This document shows positions 31,904-43,589 of a stretch of DNA of 64,000 bases, in pieces. Numbering within the stretch: position 1 is the first letter of the stretch; each line of letters opens with the position of its first letter. The notes beneath the pieces are model-generated. The model was not told the DNA's origin. It did not search any database and worked only from the letters and a program-made list of their open reading frames with translations. This DNA is from Karalla daura (Eukaryota; Chordata; Actinopteri; Chaetodontiformes; Leiognathidae), in NCBI GenBank assembly GCA_029224185.1, contig CM055198.1, positions 496,001 to 560,000 of the forward strand, given 5' to 3'. The translations under genes were made by a program, and so were the position numbers.

Positions 31904-31977
31904 GGCCGGTTAGCTCAGTTGGTTAGAGCGTGGTGCTAATAACGCCAAGGTCATGGGTTCAACCCCCATACTGGCCA
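31904..31977 (+). tRNA. tRNA-Ile-AAT: tRNA-Ile(AAU), class Ile-1
   Basis: Unmodified, S unit of 563 bp, flank a. Confidence 0.95.
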
Positions 31978-32466
31978 ATCCTGCTGTTCTTATACGCAGT
32001 CGTGCAGATCTGATGGTCGGAAAAAGAGGCACCAACAGAATCTTGGGTACCGTGATGGACTGCTGGGTCTGTTGAACGCCTACGGTGTGATGCTCTTGCT
32101 TGCAAATCTATTGATGCTCATAATCAATGCATGCTCCTAATCAATGCATCAATGCACCTCCATAGTGGCCATTGCTCCAATGCCTGTCTTGAGCGTTGCT
32201 CATTGTCTTCTGCAGGTCTATGATGAGATAAAAGAAGTCCTTGTGATATTGTAGGGTATCAAGGGTGTAAGATGACAAATGGGTGTTGTTCTGGGTAACT
32301 TTCGATTCTTTCTATCCTATGTCTCAGTTGGAAAATACTTTTCCCAAGAGACACCTGTTGAGTGCTCGCAATGTCACATGACAAGCAAGACTTGAAAAGG
32401 CAGTTTTTGCCTGCATTTGCTTGATAATTCTGTCCCAACCTCTTGAAAAATATAGTTGCAGAAAAA

Positions 32467-32540
32467 GGCCGGTTAGCTCAGTTGGTTAGAGCGTGGTGCT
32501 AATAATGCCAAGGTCATGGGTTCAACCCCCATACTGGCCA
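32467..32540 (+). tRNA. tRNA-Ile-AAT: tRNA-Ile(AAU), Ile-1 with C39T
   Basis: S unit of 573 bp, flank a. C39T turns the last anticodon-stem pair into a G-T wobble, which is tolerable. Confidence 0.92.
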
Positions 32541-33039
32541 ATCCTGCTGTTCTTATACGCAGTCGTGCAGATCTAATTGTCTGAAAAAGTAGTAAAAAGA
32601 GGCACCAACAGAATCTTGGGAACCGTGATGGACTGCTGGGTCTGTTGAACGCCTACGGTGTGATGCTCTTGCTTGCAAATCTATTGATGCTCATAATCAA
32701 TGCATGCTCCTAATCAATGCATCAATGCACCTCCATAGTGGCCATTGCTCCAATGCCTGTCTTGAGCGTTGCTCATTGTCTTCTGCAGGTCTATGATGAG
32801 ATAAAAGAAGTCCTTGTGATATTGTAGGGTAACAAGGGTGTAAGATGACAAATGGGTGTTGTTCTGGGTAACTTTCGATTCTTTCTATCCTATGTCTCAG
32901 TTGGAAAATACTTTTCCCAAGAGACACCTGTTGAGTGCTCGCAATGTCACATGACAAGCAAGACTTGAAAAGGCAGTTTTTGCCTGCATTTGCTTGATAA
33001 TTCTGTCCCAACCTCTTGAAAAATATAGTTGCAGAAAAA

Positions 33040-33113
33040 GGCCGGTTAGCTCAGTTGGTTAGAGCGTGGTGCTAATAACGCCAAGGTCATGGGTTCAACC
33101 CCCATACTGGCCA
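33040..33113 (+). tRNA. tRNA-Ile-AAT: tRNA-Ile(AAU), class Ile-1
   Basis: Unmodified, S unit of 564 bp, flank a. Confidence 0.95.
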
Positions 33114-33603
33114 ATCCTGCTGTTCTTATACGCAGTCGTGCAGATCCAATGGTCGGAAATAGAGGCACCAACAGAATCTTGGGAACCGTGATGGACTGCT
33201 GGGTCTGTTGAACGCCTACGGTGTGATGCTCTTGCTTGCAAATCTATTGATGCTCCTAATCAATGCATGCTTCTAATCAATGCATCAATGCACCTCCATA
33301 GTGGCCATTGCTCCAATGCCTGTCTTGAGCGTTGCTCATTGTCTTCTACAGGTCTCGTGATGAGATAAAAGAAGTCCTTGTGATATTGTAGGGTATCAAG
33401 GGTGTAAGATGACAAATGGGTGTTGTTCTGGGTAACTTTCGATTCATTCTATCCTATGTCTCAGTTGGAAAATACTATTCCCAAGAGACACCTGTTGAGT
33501 GCTCGCAATGTCACATGACAAGCAAGACTTGAAAAGGCAGTTTTTGCCTGCATTTGCTTGATAATTCTGTACCAACCTCTTGAAAAATATAGCTGCGGAA
33601 AGA

Positions 33604-33677
33604 GGCCGGTTAGCTCAGTTGGTTAGAGCGTGGTGCTAATAACGCTAAGGTCATGTGTTCAACCCCCATACTGGCCA
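33604..33677 (+). tRNA. tRNA-Ile-AAT: tRNA-Ile(AAU), class Ile-2
   Basis: D unit shortened to 604 bp by the deletion in its Arg gene, flank c. Confidence 0.8.
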
Positions 33678-33711
33678 ATCCTCCTGCTGGAAAAGGAAGA
33701 CAGCTTTCTGC

Positions 33712-33772
33712 GACCACGTGGCCTAATGGACTTCGGATCAGAAGATTGAGGGTTCGAGTCCCTTCGTGGTTG
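33712..33772 (+). pseudogene. tRNA-Arg-TCG: tRNA-Arg(UCG) with 12-nt internal deletion
   Basis: The gene runs from atggac straight into ttcggatcag. The lost bases hold the 3' half of the D stem and the 5' side of the anticodon stem, so no cloverleaf can form. The break lies between two GAC triplets, as in a microhomology deletion. Acceptor and T arm are intact. Confidence 0.88.
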
Positions 33773-34207
33773 TAATTTGCCCAACAGTCGCAGCAGACAA
33801 GCGGATGACTGTGAGCTGAAACAGCGACTACTCAAATGACCAGCCACGGCTGTTCTGAGTCCATACATGCTGGACAAAAAGTCCCTCTAACCCTAACCTC
33901 CATAGTGGCCATCGCTTTAATGCCTGTCTTGAGCGTTGTTCATTGTCTTCTACGGGCCTTGTGATGAGATAAAAGAAGTCCTTGTGATATTGTAGGGTAT
34001 CAAGGGTGTAAGATGACAAATGGGTGTTGTTCTGGGTAATTTTCGATTCATTCTATCCTATGTCTCAGTTGGAAAATACTTTTCCCAAGAGACACCTGTT
34101 GAGTGCTCGCAGTGTCACATGACAAGCAAGACTTGAAAAGGCAGTTTTTGCCTGCATTTGCTTGATAATTCTGTACCAACCTCTTGAAAAATATAGTTGC
34201 AGAAAAA

Positions 34208-34281
34208 GGCCGGTTAGCTCAGTTGGTTAGAGCGTGGTGCTAATAACGCCAAGGTCATGGGTTCAACCCCCATACTGGCCA
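34208..34281 (+). tRNA. tRNA-Ile-AAT: tRNA-Ile(AAU), class Ile-1
   Basis: Unmodified, S unit of 563 bp, flank a. Confidence 0.95.
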
Positions 34282-34770
34282 ATCCTGCTGTTCTTATACG
34301 CAGTCGTGCAGATCTGATGGTCGGAAAAAGAGGCACCAACAGAATCTTGGGAACCGTGATGGACTGCTGGGTCTGTTGAACGCCTACGGTGTGATGCTCT
34401 TGCTTGCAAATCTATTGATGCTCATAATCAATGCATGCTCCTAATCAATGCATCAATGCACCTCCATAGTGGCCATTGCTCCAATGCCTGTCTTGAGCGT
34501 TGCTCATTGTCTTCTGCAGGTCTATGATGAGATAAAAGAAGTCCTTGTGATATTGTAGGGTATCAAGGGTGTAAGATGACAAATGGGTGTTGTTCTGGGT
34601 AACTTTCGATTCTTTCTATCCTATGTCTCAGTTGGAAAATACTTTTCCCAAGAGACACCTGTTGAGTGCTCGCAATGTCACATGACAAGCAAGACTTGAA
34701 AAGGCAGTTTTTGCCTGCATTTGCTTGATAATTCTGTCCCAACCTCTTGAAAAATATAGTTGCAGAAAAA

Positions 34771-34844
34771 GGCCGGTTAGCTCAGTTGGTTAGAGCGTGG
34801 TGCTAATAACGCCAAGGTCATGGGTTCAACCACCATACTGGCCA
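34771..34844 (+). tRNA. tRNA-Ile-AAT: tRNA-Ile(AAU), class Ile-4
   Basis: C61A copy, S unit of 564 bp, flank a. Confidence 0.65.
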
Positions 34845-35334
34845 ATCCTGCTGTTCTTATACGCAGTCGTGCAGATCCAATGGTCGGAAATAGAGGCACC
34901 AACAGAATCTTGGGAACCGTGATGGACTGCTGGGTCTGTTGAACGCCGACGGTGTGATGCTCTTGCTTGCAAATCTATTGATGCTCCTAATCAATGCATG
35001 CTTCTAATCAATGCATCAATGCACCTCCATAGTGGCCATTGCTCCAATGCCTGTCTTGAGCGTTGCTCATTGTCTTCTACAGGTCTCGTGATGAGATAAA
35101 AGAAGTCCTTGTGATATTGTAGGGTATCAAGGGTGTAAGATGACAAATGGGTGTTGTTCTGGGTAACTTTCGATTCATTCTATCCTATGTCTCAGTTGGA
35201 AAATACTATTCCCAAGAGACACCTGTTGAGTGCTCGCAATGTCACATGACAAGCAAGACTTGAAAAGGCAGTTTTTGCCTGCATTTGCTTGATAATTCTG
35301 TACCAACCTCTTGAAAAATATAGCTGCGGAAAGA

Positions 35335-35408
35335 GGCCGGTTAGCTCAGTTGGTTAGAGCGTGGTGCTAATAACGCTAAGGTCATGTGTTCAACCCCCAT
35401 ACTGGCCA
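35335..35408 (+). tRNA. tRNA-Ile-AAT: tRNA-Ile(AAU), class Ile-2
   Basis: S unit with flank c but only 564 bp long, because the spacer has the short ggtaggaaaaag version. Confidence 0.8.
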
Positions 35409-35898
35409 ATCCTGCTGTTCTTATACGCTGTCGTGCAGATCTAATGGTAGGAAAAAGAGGCACCAACAGAATCTTGGGAACCGTGATGGACTGCTGGGTC
35501 TGTTGAACGCCTACGGTGTGATGCTCTTGCTTGCAAATCTATTGATGCTCCTCATCAATGCATGCTCCTAATCAATGCATCAATGCACCTCCATAATGGC
35601 CATTGTTCCAATGCCTGTCTTGAGCGTTGCTCATTGTCTTCTACAGGTCTTGTGATGAGATAAAAGAAGTCCTTGTGATATTGTAGGGTATCAAGGGTGT
35701 AAGATGACAAATGGGTGTTGTTCTGGGTAACTTTCGATTCATTCTATCCTATGTCTCAGTTGGAAAATACTTTTCCCAAGAGACACCTGTTGAGTGCTCG
35801 CAATGTCACATGACAAGCAAGACTTGAAAAGGCAGTTTTTGCCTGCATTTGCTTGATAATTCTGTACCAACCTCTTGAAAAATATCGTTGCAGAAAAA

Positions 35899-35972
35899 GG
35901 CCGGTTAGCTCAGTTGGTTAGAGCGTGGTGCTAATAACGCTAAGGTCATGTGTTCAACCCCCATACTGGCCA
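35899..35972 (+). tRNA. tRNA-Ile-AAT: tRNA-Ile(AAU), class Ile-2
   Basis: D unit of 616 bp, flank b. Confidence 0.8.
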
Positions 35973-36006
35973 ATCCTCCTGTTGCAAAAGGAAGACAGCT
36001 TTCTGG

Positions 36007-36079
36007 GACCACGTGGCCTAATGGACAAGGCGTCTGACTTCGGATCAGAAGATTGAGGGTTCGAGTCCCTTCGTGGTTG
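36007..36079 (+). tRNA. tRNA-Arg-TCG: tRNA-Arg(UCG), class Arg-1b
   Basis: Intact copy with G26; taaattgccc follows. Confidence 0.94.
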
Positions 36080-36514
36080 TAAATTGCCCAACAGTAGCAG
36101 CAGACAAGCGGATGACTGTGTGCTGAAACAGCGACTACTCAAATGACCAGCCACGGCTGTTCTGAGTCCATACATGCTGGACAAAAAGTCCCTCTAACCC
36201 TAACCTCCATAGTGGCCATCGCTTTAATGCCTGTCTTGAGCGTTGCTCATTGTCTTCTACGGGCCTTGTGATGAGATAAAAGAAGTCCTTGTGATATTGT
36301 AGGGTATCAAGGGTGTAAGATGACAAATGGGTGTTGTTCTGTGTAATTTTCGATTCATTCTATCCTATGTCTCAGTTGGAAAATACTTTTCCCAAGAGAC
36401 ACCTGTTGAGTGCTCGCAGTGTCACATGACAAGCAAGACTTGAAAAGGCAGTTTTTGCCTGCATTTGCTTGATAATTCTGTACCAACCTCTTGAAAAATA
36501 TCGTTGCAGAAAAA

Positions 36515-36588
36515 GGCCGGTTAGCTCAGTTGGTTAGAGCGTGGTTCTAATAACGCGAAGGTCATGTGTTCAACCCCCATACTGGCCA
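36515..36588 (+). tRNA. tRNA-Ile-AAT: tRNA-Ile(AAU), Ile-3 with C42G
   Basis: D unit of 616 bp, flank b. Position 42 is G here, so the anticodon stem has two mismatches; probably not functional. Confidence 0.55.
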
Positions 36589-36622
36589 ATCCTCCTGTTG
36601 CAAAAGGAAGACAGCTTTCTGG

Positions 36623-36695
36623 GACCACGTGGCCTAATGTACAAGGCATCTGACTTCGGATCAGAAGATTGAGGGTTCGAGTCCCTTCGTGGTTG
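36623..36695 (+). tRNA. tRNA-Arg-TCG: tRNA-Arg(UCG), class Arg-2
   Basis: G19T copy; acaagcggatgac follows instead of the gcgcatgac usual for this lineage. Confidence 0.75.
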
Positions 36696-37130
36696 TAAAT
36701 TGCCCAACAGTAGCAGCAGACAAGCGGATGACTGTGTGCTGAAACAGCGACTACTCAAATGACCAGCCACGGCTGTTCTGAGTCCATACATGCTGGACAA
36801 AAAGTCCCTCTAACCCTAACCTCCATAGTGGCCATCGCTTTAATGCCTGTCTTGAGCGTTGCTCATTGTCTTCTACGGGCCTTGTGATGAGATAAAAGAA
36901 GTCCTTGTGATATTGTAGGGTATCAAGGGTGTAAGATGACAAATGGGTGTTGTTCTGGGTAATTTTCGATTCATTCTATCCTTTTTCTCAGTTGGAAAAT
37001 ACTTTTCCCAAGAGACACCTGTTGAGTGCTCGCAGTGTCACATGACAAGCAAGACTTGAAAAGGCAGTTTTTGCCTGCATTTGCTTGATAATTCTGTACC
37101 AACCTCTTGAAAAATATAGTTGCAGAAAAA

Positions 37131-37204
37131 GGCCGGTTAGCTCAGTTGGTTAGAGCGTGGTGCTAATAACGCCAAGGTCATGGGATCAACCCCCATACTG
37201 GCCA
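37131..37204 (+). tRNA. tRNA-Ile-AAT: tRNA-Ile(AAU), Ile-1 with T54A
   Basis: S unit of 564 bp, flank a. The T loop starts gggatcaac, so the invariant T54 is lost and the B box is damaged. Confidence 0.7.
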
Positions 37205-37694
37205 ATCCTGCTGTTCTTATACGCAGTCGTGCAGATCTAATGGTAGGAAAAAGAGGCACCAAAAGAATCTTGGGAACCGTGATGGACTGCTGGGTCTGTT
37301 GAACGCCTACGGTGTGATGCTCTTGCTTGCAAATCTATTGATGCTCCTAATCAATGCATGCTCCTAATCAATGCATCAATGCACCTCCATAATGGCCATT
37401 GTTCCAATGCCTGTCTTGAGCGTTGCTCATTGTCTTCTACAGGTCTTGTGATGAGATAAAAGAAGTCCTTGTGATATTGTAGGGTATCAAGGGTGTACGA
37501 TGACAAATGGGTGTTGTTCTGGGTAACTTTCGATTCATTCTATCCTATGTCTCAGTTGGAAAATACTTTTCCCAAGAGACACCTGTTGAGTGCTCGCAAT
37601 GTCACATGACAAGCAAGACTTGAAAAGGCAGTTTTTGCCTGCATTTGCTTGATAATTCTGTCCCAACCTCTTGAAAAATATCGTTGCAGAAAAA

Positions 37695-37768
37695 GGCCGG
37701 TTAGCTCAGTTGGTTAGAGCGTGGTGCTAATAACGCTAAGGTCATGTGTTCAACCCCCATACTGGCCA
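37695..37768 (+). tRNA. tRNA-Ile-AAT: tRNA-Ile(AAU), class Ile-2
   Basis: D unit of 616 bp, flank b with tctgtcccaac upstream. Confidence 0.8.
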
Positions 37769-37802
37769 ATCCTCCTGTTGCAAAAGGAAGACAGCTTTCT
37801 GG

Positions 37803-37875
37803 GACCACGTGGCCTAATGGACAAGGCATCTGACTTCGGATCAGAAGATTGAGGGTTCGAGTCCCTTCGTGGTTG
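37803..37875 (+). tRNA. tRNA-Arg-TCG: tRNA-Arg(UCG), class Arg-1
   Basis: Intact copy; taatttgccc follows. Confidence 0.93.
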
Positions 37876-38310
37876 TAATTTGCCCAACAGTCGCAGCAGA
37901 CAAGCGGATGACTGTGAGCTGAAACAGCGACTACGCAAATGACCAGCCACGGCTGTTCTGAGTCCATACATGCTGGACAAAAAGTCCCTCTAACCCTAAC
38001 CTCCATAGTGGCCATCGCTTTAATGCCTGTCTTGAGCGTTGTTCATTGTCTTCTACGGGCCTTGTGATGAGATAAAAGAAGTCCTTGTGATATTGTAGGG
38101 TATCAAGGGTGTAAGATGACAAATGGGTGTTGTTCTGGGTAATTTTCGATTCATTCTATCCTTTTTCTCAGTTGGAAAATACTTTTCCCAAGAGACACCT
38201 GTTGAGTGCTCGCAGTGTCACATGACAAGCAAGACTTGAAAAGGCAGTTTTTGCCTGCATTTGCTTGATAATTCTGTACCAACCTCTTGAAAAATATAGT
38301 TGCAGAAAAA

Positions 38311-38384
38311 GGCCGGTTAGCTCAGTTGGTTAGAGCGTGGTGCTAATAACGCCAAGGTCATGGGTTCAACCCCCATACTGGCCA
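38311..38384 (+). tRNA. tRNA-Ile-AAT: tRNA-Ile(AAU), class Ile-1
   Basis: Unmodified, S unit of 564 bp, flank a. Its own upstream spacer has an extra T5 (cctttttctc near 38163). Confidence 0.95.
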
Positions 38385-38874
38385 ATCCTGCTGTTCTTAT
38401 ACGCAGTCGTGCAGATCTAATGGTAGGAAAAAGAGGCACCAAAAGAATCTTGGGAACCGTGATGGACTGCTGGGTCTGTTGAACGCCTACGGTGTGATGC
38501 TCTTGCTTGCAAATCTATTGATGCTCCTAATCAATGCATGCTCCTAATCAATGCATCAATGCACCTCCATAATGGCCATTGTTCCAATGCCTGTCTTGAG
38601 CGTTGCTCATTGTCTTCTACAGGTCTTGTGATGAGATAAAAGAAGTCCTTGTGATATTGTAGGGTATCAAGGGTGTACGATGACAAATGGGTGTTGTTCT
38701 GGGTAACTTTCGATTCATTCTATCCTATGTCTCAGTTGGAAAATACTTTTCCCAAGAGACACCTGTTGAGTGCTCGCAATGTCACATGACAAGCAAGACT
38801 TGAAAAGGCAGTTTTTGCCTGCATTTGCTTGATAATTCTGTCCCAACCTCTTGAAAAATATCGTTGCAGAAAAA

Positions 38875-38948
38875 GGCCGGTTAGCTCAGTTGGTTAGAGC
38901 GTGGTGCTAATAACGCTAAGGTCATGTGTTCAACCCCCATACTGGCCA
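38875..38948 (+). tRNA. tRNA-Ile-AAT: tRNA-Ile(AAU), class Ile-2
   Basis: D unit of 616 bp, flank b. Confidence 0.8.
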
Positions 38949-38982
38949 ATCCTCCTGTTGCAAAAGGAAGACAGCTTTCTGG

Positions 38983-39055
38983 GACCACGTGGCCTAATGG
39001 ACAAGGCATCTGACTTCGGATCAGAAGATTGAGGGTTCGAGTCCCTTCGTGGTTG
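38983..39055 (+). tRNA. tRNA-Arg-TCG: tRNA-Arg(UCG), class Arg-1
   Basis: Intact copy; taatttgccc follows. Confidence 0.93.
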
Positions 39056-39490
39056 TAATTTGCCCAACAGTCGCAGCAGACAAGCGGATGACTGTGAGCT
39101 GAAACAGCGACTACTCAAATGACCAGCCACGGCTGTTCTGAGTCCATACATGCTGGACAAAAAGTCCCTCTAACCCTAACCTCCATAGTGGCCATCGCTT
39201 TAATGCCTGTCTTGAGCGTTGTTCATTGTCTTCTACGGGCCTTGTGATGAGATAAAAGAAGTCCTTGTGATATTGTAGGGTATCAAGGGTGTAAGATGAC
39301 AAATGGGTGTTGTTCTGGGTAATTTTCGATTCATTCTATCCTATGTCTCAGTTGGAAAATACTTTTCCCAAGAGACACCTGTTGAGTGCTCGCAGTGTCA
39401 CATGACAAGCAAGACTTGAAAAGGCAGTTTTTGCCTGCATTTGCTTGATAATTCTGTACCAACCTCTTGAAAAATATAGTTGCAGAAAAA

Positions 39491-39564
39491 GGCCGGTTAG
39501 CTCAGTTGGTTAGAGCGTGGTGCTAATAACGCCAAGGTCATGGGTTCAACCCCCATACTGGCCA
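39491..39564 (+). tRNA. tRNA-Ile-AAT: tRNA-Ile(AAU), class Ile-1
   Basis: Unmodified, S unit of 564 bp, flank a. Confidence 0.95.
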
Positions 39565-40054
39565 ATCCTGCTGTTCTTATACGCAGTCGTGCAGATCTGA
39601 TGGTCGGAAAAAGAGGCACCAACAGAATCTTGGGTACCGTGATGGACTGCTGGGTCTGTTGAACGCCTACGGTGTGATGCTCTTGCTTGCAAATCTATTG
39701 ATGCTCATAATCAATGCATGCTCCTAATCAATGCATCAATGCACCTCCATAGTGGCCATTGCTCCAATGCCTGTCTTGAGCGTTGCTCATTGTCTTCTAC
39801 AGGTCTTGTGATGAGATAAAAGAAGTCCTTGTGATATTGTAGGGTATCAAGGGTGTACGATGACAAATGGGTGTTGTTCTGGGTAACTTTCGATTCATTC
39901 TATCCTATGTCTCAGTTGGAAAATACTTTTCCCAAGAGACACCTGTTGAGTGCTCGCAATGTCACATGACAAGCAAGACTTGAAAAGGCAGTTTTTGCCT
40001 GCATTTGCTTGATAATTCTGTCCCAACCTCTTGAAAAATATCGTTGCAGAAAAA

Positions 40055-40128
40055 GGCCGGTTAGCTCAGTTGGTTAGAGCGTGGTGCTAATAACGCTAAG
40101 GTCATGTGTTCAACCCCCATACTGGCCA
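40055..40128 (+). tRNA. tRNA-Ile-AAT: tRNA-Ile(AAU), class Ile-2
   Basis: D unit of 616 bp, flank b. Confidence 0.8.
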
Positions 40129-40162
40129 ATCCTCCTGTTGCAAAAGGAAGACAGCTTTCTGC

Positions 40163-40235
40163 GACCACGTGGCCTAATGGACAAGGCATCTGACTTCGGA
40201 TCAGAAGATTGAGGGTTCGAGTCCCTTCGTGGTTG
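40163..40235 (+). tRNA. tRNA-Arg-TCG: tRNA-Arg(UCG), class Arg-1
   Basis: Intact copy; the base just before it is C (ctgcgacc), a version also seen with the deleted Arg genes. Confidence 0.93.
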
Positions 40236-40670
40236 TAATTTGCCCAACAGTCGCAGCAGACAAGCGGATGACTGTGAGCTGAAACAGCGACTACTCAAAT
40301 GACCAGCCACGGCTGTTCTGAGTCCATACATGCTGGACAAAAAGTCCCTCTAACCCTAACCTCCATAGTGGCCATCGCTTTAATGCCTGTCTTGAGCGTT
40401 GTTCATTGTCTTCTACGGGCCTTGTGATGAGATAAAAGAAGTCCTTGTGATATTGTAGGGTATCAAGGGTGTAAGATGACAAATGGGTGTTGTTCTGGGT
40501 AATTTTCGATTCATTCTATCCTATGTCTCAGTTGGAAAATACTTTTCCCAAGAGTCACCTGTTGAGTGCTCGCAGTGTCACATGACAAGCAAGACTTGAA
40601 AAGGCAGTTTTTGCCTGCATTTGCTTGATAATTCTGTACCAACCTCTTGAAAAATATAGTTGCAGAAAAA

Positions 40671-40744
40671 GGCCGGTTAGCTCAGTTGGTTAGAGCGTGG
40701 TGCTAATAACGCCAAGGTCATGGGTTCAACCCCCATACTGGCCA
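40671..40744 (+). tRNA. tRNA-Ile-AAT: tRNA-Ile(AAU), class Ile-1
   Basis: Unmodified, S unit of 563 bp, flank a. Confidence 0.95.
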
Positions 40745-41233
40745 ATCCTGCTGTTCTTATACGCAGTCGTGCAGATCTGATGGTCGGAAAAAGAGGCACC
40801 AACAGAATCTTGGGTACCGTGATGGACTGCTGGGTCTGTTGAACGCCTACGGTGTGATGCTCTTGCTTGCAAATCTATTGATGCTCATAATCAATGCATG
40901 CTCCTAATCAATGCATCAATGCACCTCCATAGTGGCCATTGCTCCAATGCCTGTCTTGAGCGTTGCTCATTGTCTTCTGCAGGTCTATGATGAGATAAAA
41001 GAAGTCCTTGTGATATTGTAGGGTATCAAGGGTGTAAGATGACAAATGGGTGTTGTTCTGGGTAACTTTCGATTCTTTCTATCCTATGTCTCAGTTGGAA
41101 AATACTTTTCCCAAGAGACACCTGTTGAGTGCTCGCAATGTCACATGACAAGCAAGACTTGAAAAGGCAGTTTTTGCCTGCATTTGCTTGATAATTCTGT
41201 CCCAACCTCTTGAAAAATATAGTTGCAGAAAAA

Positions 41234-41307
41234 GGCCGGTTAGCTCAGTTGGTTAGAGCGTGGTGCTAATAACGCCAAGGTCATGGGTTCAACCCCCATA
41301 CTGGCCA
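41234..41307 (+). tRNA. tRNA-Ile-AAT: tRNA-Ile(AAU), class Ile-1
   Basis: Unmodified, S unit of 573 bp, flank a. Confidence 0.95.
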
Positions 41308-41806
41308 ATCCTGCTGTTCTTATACGCAGTCGTGCAGATCTAATTGTCTGAAAAAGTAGTAAAAAGAGGCACCAACAGAATCTTGGGAACCGTGATGGAC
41401 TGCTGGGTCTGTTGAACGCCTACGGTGTGATGCTCTTGCTTGCAAATCTATTGATGCTCATAATCAATGCATGCTCCTAATCAATGCATCAATGCACCTC
41501 CATAGTGGCCATTGCTCCAATGCCTGTCTTGAGCGTTGCTCATTGTCTTCTGCAGGTCTATGATGAGATAAAAGAAGTCCTTGTGATATTGTAGGGTAAC
41601 AAGGGTGTAAGATGACAAATGGGTGTTGTTCTGGGTAACTTTCGATTCTTTCTATCCTATGTCTCAGTTGGAAAATACTTTTCCCAAGAGACACCTGTTG
41701 AGTGCTCGCAATGTCACATGACAAGCAAGACTTGAAAAGGCAGTTTTTGCCTGCATTTGCTTGATAATTCTGTCCCAACCTATTGAAAAATATAGTTGCA
41801 GAAAAA

Positions 41807-41880
41807 GGCCGGTTAGGTCAGTTGGTTAGAGCGTGGTGCTAATAACGCTAAGGTCATGGGTTCAACCCCCATACTGGCCA
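41807..41880 (+). tRNA. tRNA-Ile-AAT: tRNA-Ile(AAU), Ile-1 with C11G and C42T
   Basis: S unit of 563 bp, flank a. C11G (ttaggtca) breaks the second D-stem pair and box A. C42T leaves a wobble. Confidence 0.75.
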
Positions 41881-42369
41881 ATCCTGCTGTTCTTATACGC
41901 AGTCGTGCAGATCCAATGGTCGGAAATAGAGGCACCAACAGAATCTTGGGAACCGTGATGGACTGCTGGGTCTGTTGAACGCCTACGGTGTGATGCTCTT
42001 GCTTGCAAATCTATTGATGCTCATAATCAATGCATGCTCCTAATCAATGCATCAATGCACCTCCATAGTGGCCATTGCTCCAATGCCTGTCTTGAGCGTT
42101 GCTCATTGTCTTCTGCAGGTCTATGATGAGATAAAAGAAGTCCTTGTGATATTGTAGGGTATCAAGGGTGTAAGATGACAAATGGGTGTTGTTCTGGGTA
42201 ACTTTCGATTCTTTCTATCCTATGTCTCAGTTGGAAAATACTTTTCCCAAGAGACACCTGTTGAGTGCTCGCAATGTCACATGACAAGCAAGACTTGAAA
42301 AGGCAGTTTTTGCCTGCATTTGCTTGATAATTCTGTCCCAACCTCTTGAAAAATATAGCTGCGGAAAGA

Positions 42370-42443
42370 GGCCGGTTAGCTCAGTTGGTTAGAGCGTGGT
42401 GCTAATAACGCTAAGGTCATGTGTTCAACCCCCATACTGGCCA
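42370..42443 (+). tRNA. tRNA-Ile-AAT: tRNA-Ile(AAU), class Ile-2
   Basis: D unit shortened to 604 bp, flank c. Confidence 0.8.
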
Positions 42444-42477
42444 ATCCTCCTGTTGGAAAAGGAAGACAGCTTTCTGC

Positions 42478-42538
42478 GACCACGTGGCCTAATGGACTTC
42501 GGATCAGAAGATTGAGGGTTCGAGTCCCTTCGTGGTTG
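42478..42538 (+). pseudogene. tRNA-Arg-TCG: tRNA-Arg(UCG) with 12-nt internal deletion
   Basis: It has the same break as the copy at 33712 and is likewise preceded by C and placed in a flank-c unit, so the two descend from one event. Confidence 0.88.
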
Positions 42539-42973
42539 TAATTTGCCCAACAGTCGCAGCAGACAAGCGGATGACTGTGAGCTGAAACAGCGACTACTCA
42601 AATGACCAGCCACGGCTGTTCTGAGTCCATACATGCTGGACAAAAAGTCCCTCTAACCCTAACCTCCATAGTGGCCATCGCTTTAATGCCTGTCTTGAGC
42701 GTTGTTCATTGTCTTCTACGGGCCTTGTGATGAGATAAAAGAAGTCCTTGTGATATTGTAGGGTATCAAGGGTGTAAGATGACAAATGGGTGTTCTTCTG
42801 GGTAATTTTCGATTCATTCTATCCTATGTCTCAGTTGGAAAATACTTTTCCCAAGAGACACCTGTTGAGTGCTCGCAGTGTCACATGACAAGCAAGACTT
42901 GAAAAGGCAGTTTTTGCCTGCATTTGCTTGATAATTCTGTACCAACCTCTTGAAAAATATAGTTGCAGAAAAA

Positions 42974-43047
42974 GGCCGGTTAGCTCAGTTGGTTAGAGCG
43001 TGGTGCTAATAACGCTAAGGTCATGTGTTCAACCCCCATACTCGCCA
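42974..43047 (+). tRNA. tRNA-Ile-AAT: tRNA-Ile(AAU), Ile-2 with G69C
   Basis: D unit of 616 bp, flank a. The acceptor end reads actcgcca, adding a C4-C69 mismatch to the T-stem mismatch; probably not functional. Confidence 0.6.
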
Positions 43048-43081
43048 ATCCTCCTGTTGCAAAAGGAAGACAGCTTTCTGG

Positions 43082-43154
43082 GACCACGTGGCCTAATGGA
43101 CAAGGCATCTGACTTCGGATCAGAAGATTGAGGGTTCGAGTCCCTTCGTGGTTG
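43082..43154 (+). tRNA. tRNA-Arg-TCG: tRNA-Arg(UCG), class Arg-1
   Basis: Intact copy; taaattgccc follows. Confidence 0.93.
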
Positions 43155-43589
43155 TAAATTGCCCAACAGTAGCAGCAGACAAGCGGATGACTGTGTGCTG
43201 AAACAGCGACTACTCAAATGACCAGCCACGGCTGTTCTGAGTCCATACATGCTGGACAAAAAGTCCCTCTAACCCTAACCTCCATAGTGGCCATCGCTTT
43301 AATGCCTGTCTTGAGCGTTGCTCATTGTCTTCTACGGGCCTTGTGATGAGATAAAAGAAGTCCTTGTGATATTGTAGGGTATCAAGGGTGTAAGATGACA
43401 AATGGGTGTTGTTCTGTGTAATTTTCGATTCATTCTATCCTATGTCTCAGTTGGAAAATACTTTTCCCAAGAGACACCTGTTGAGTGCTCGCAGTGTCAC
43501 ATGACAAGCAAGACTTGAAAAGGCAGTTTTTGCCTGCATTTGCTTGATAATTCTGTACCAACCTCTTGAAAAATATCGTTGCAGAAAAA

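Larger units (their letters stand above)
37131..40670 (+). repeat. Higher-order repeat, 1180-bp S+D dimer, three copies
   Basis: The dimers start at 37131, 38311 and 39491, each an S unit of 564 bp followed by a D unit of 616 bp. The first two share ccaaaagaatc in the S spacer and the third has ccaacagaatc. A similar S-D alternation is seen at 5039-6218. Confidence 0.88.

Noticed and set aside
35386..35571. Plus-strand 61-codon frame from within tRNA-Ile into the S spacer
   Set aside because: It is unique to one unit with the short spacer version; related units have it interrupted or shifted.
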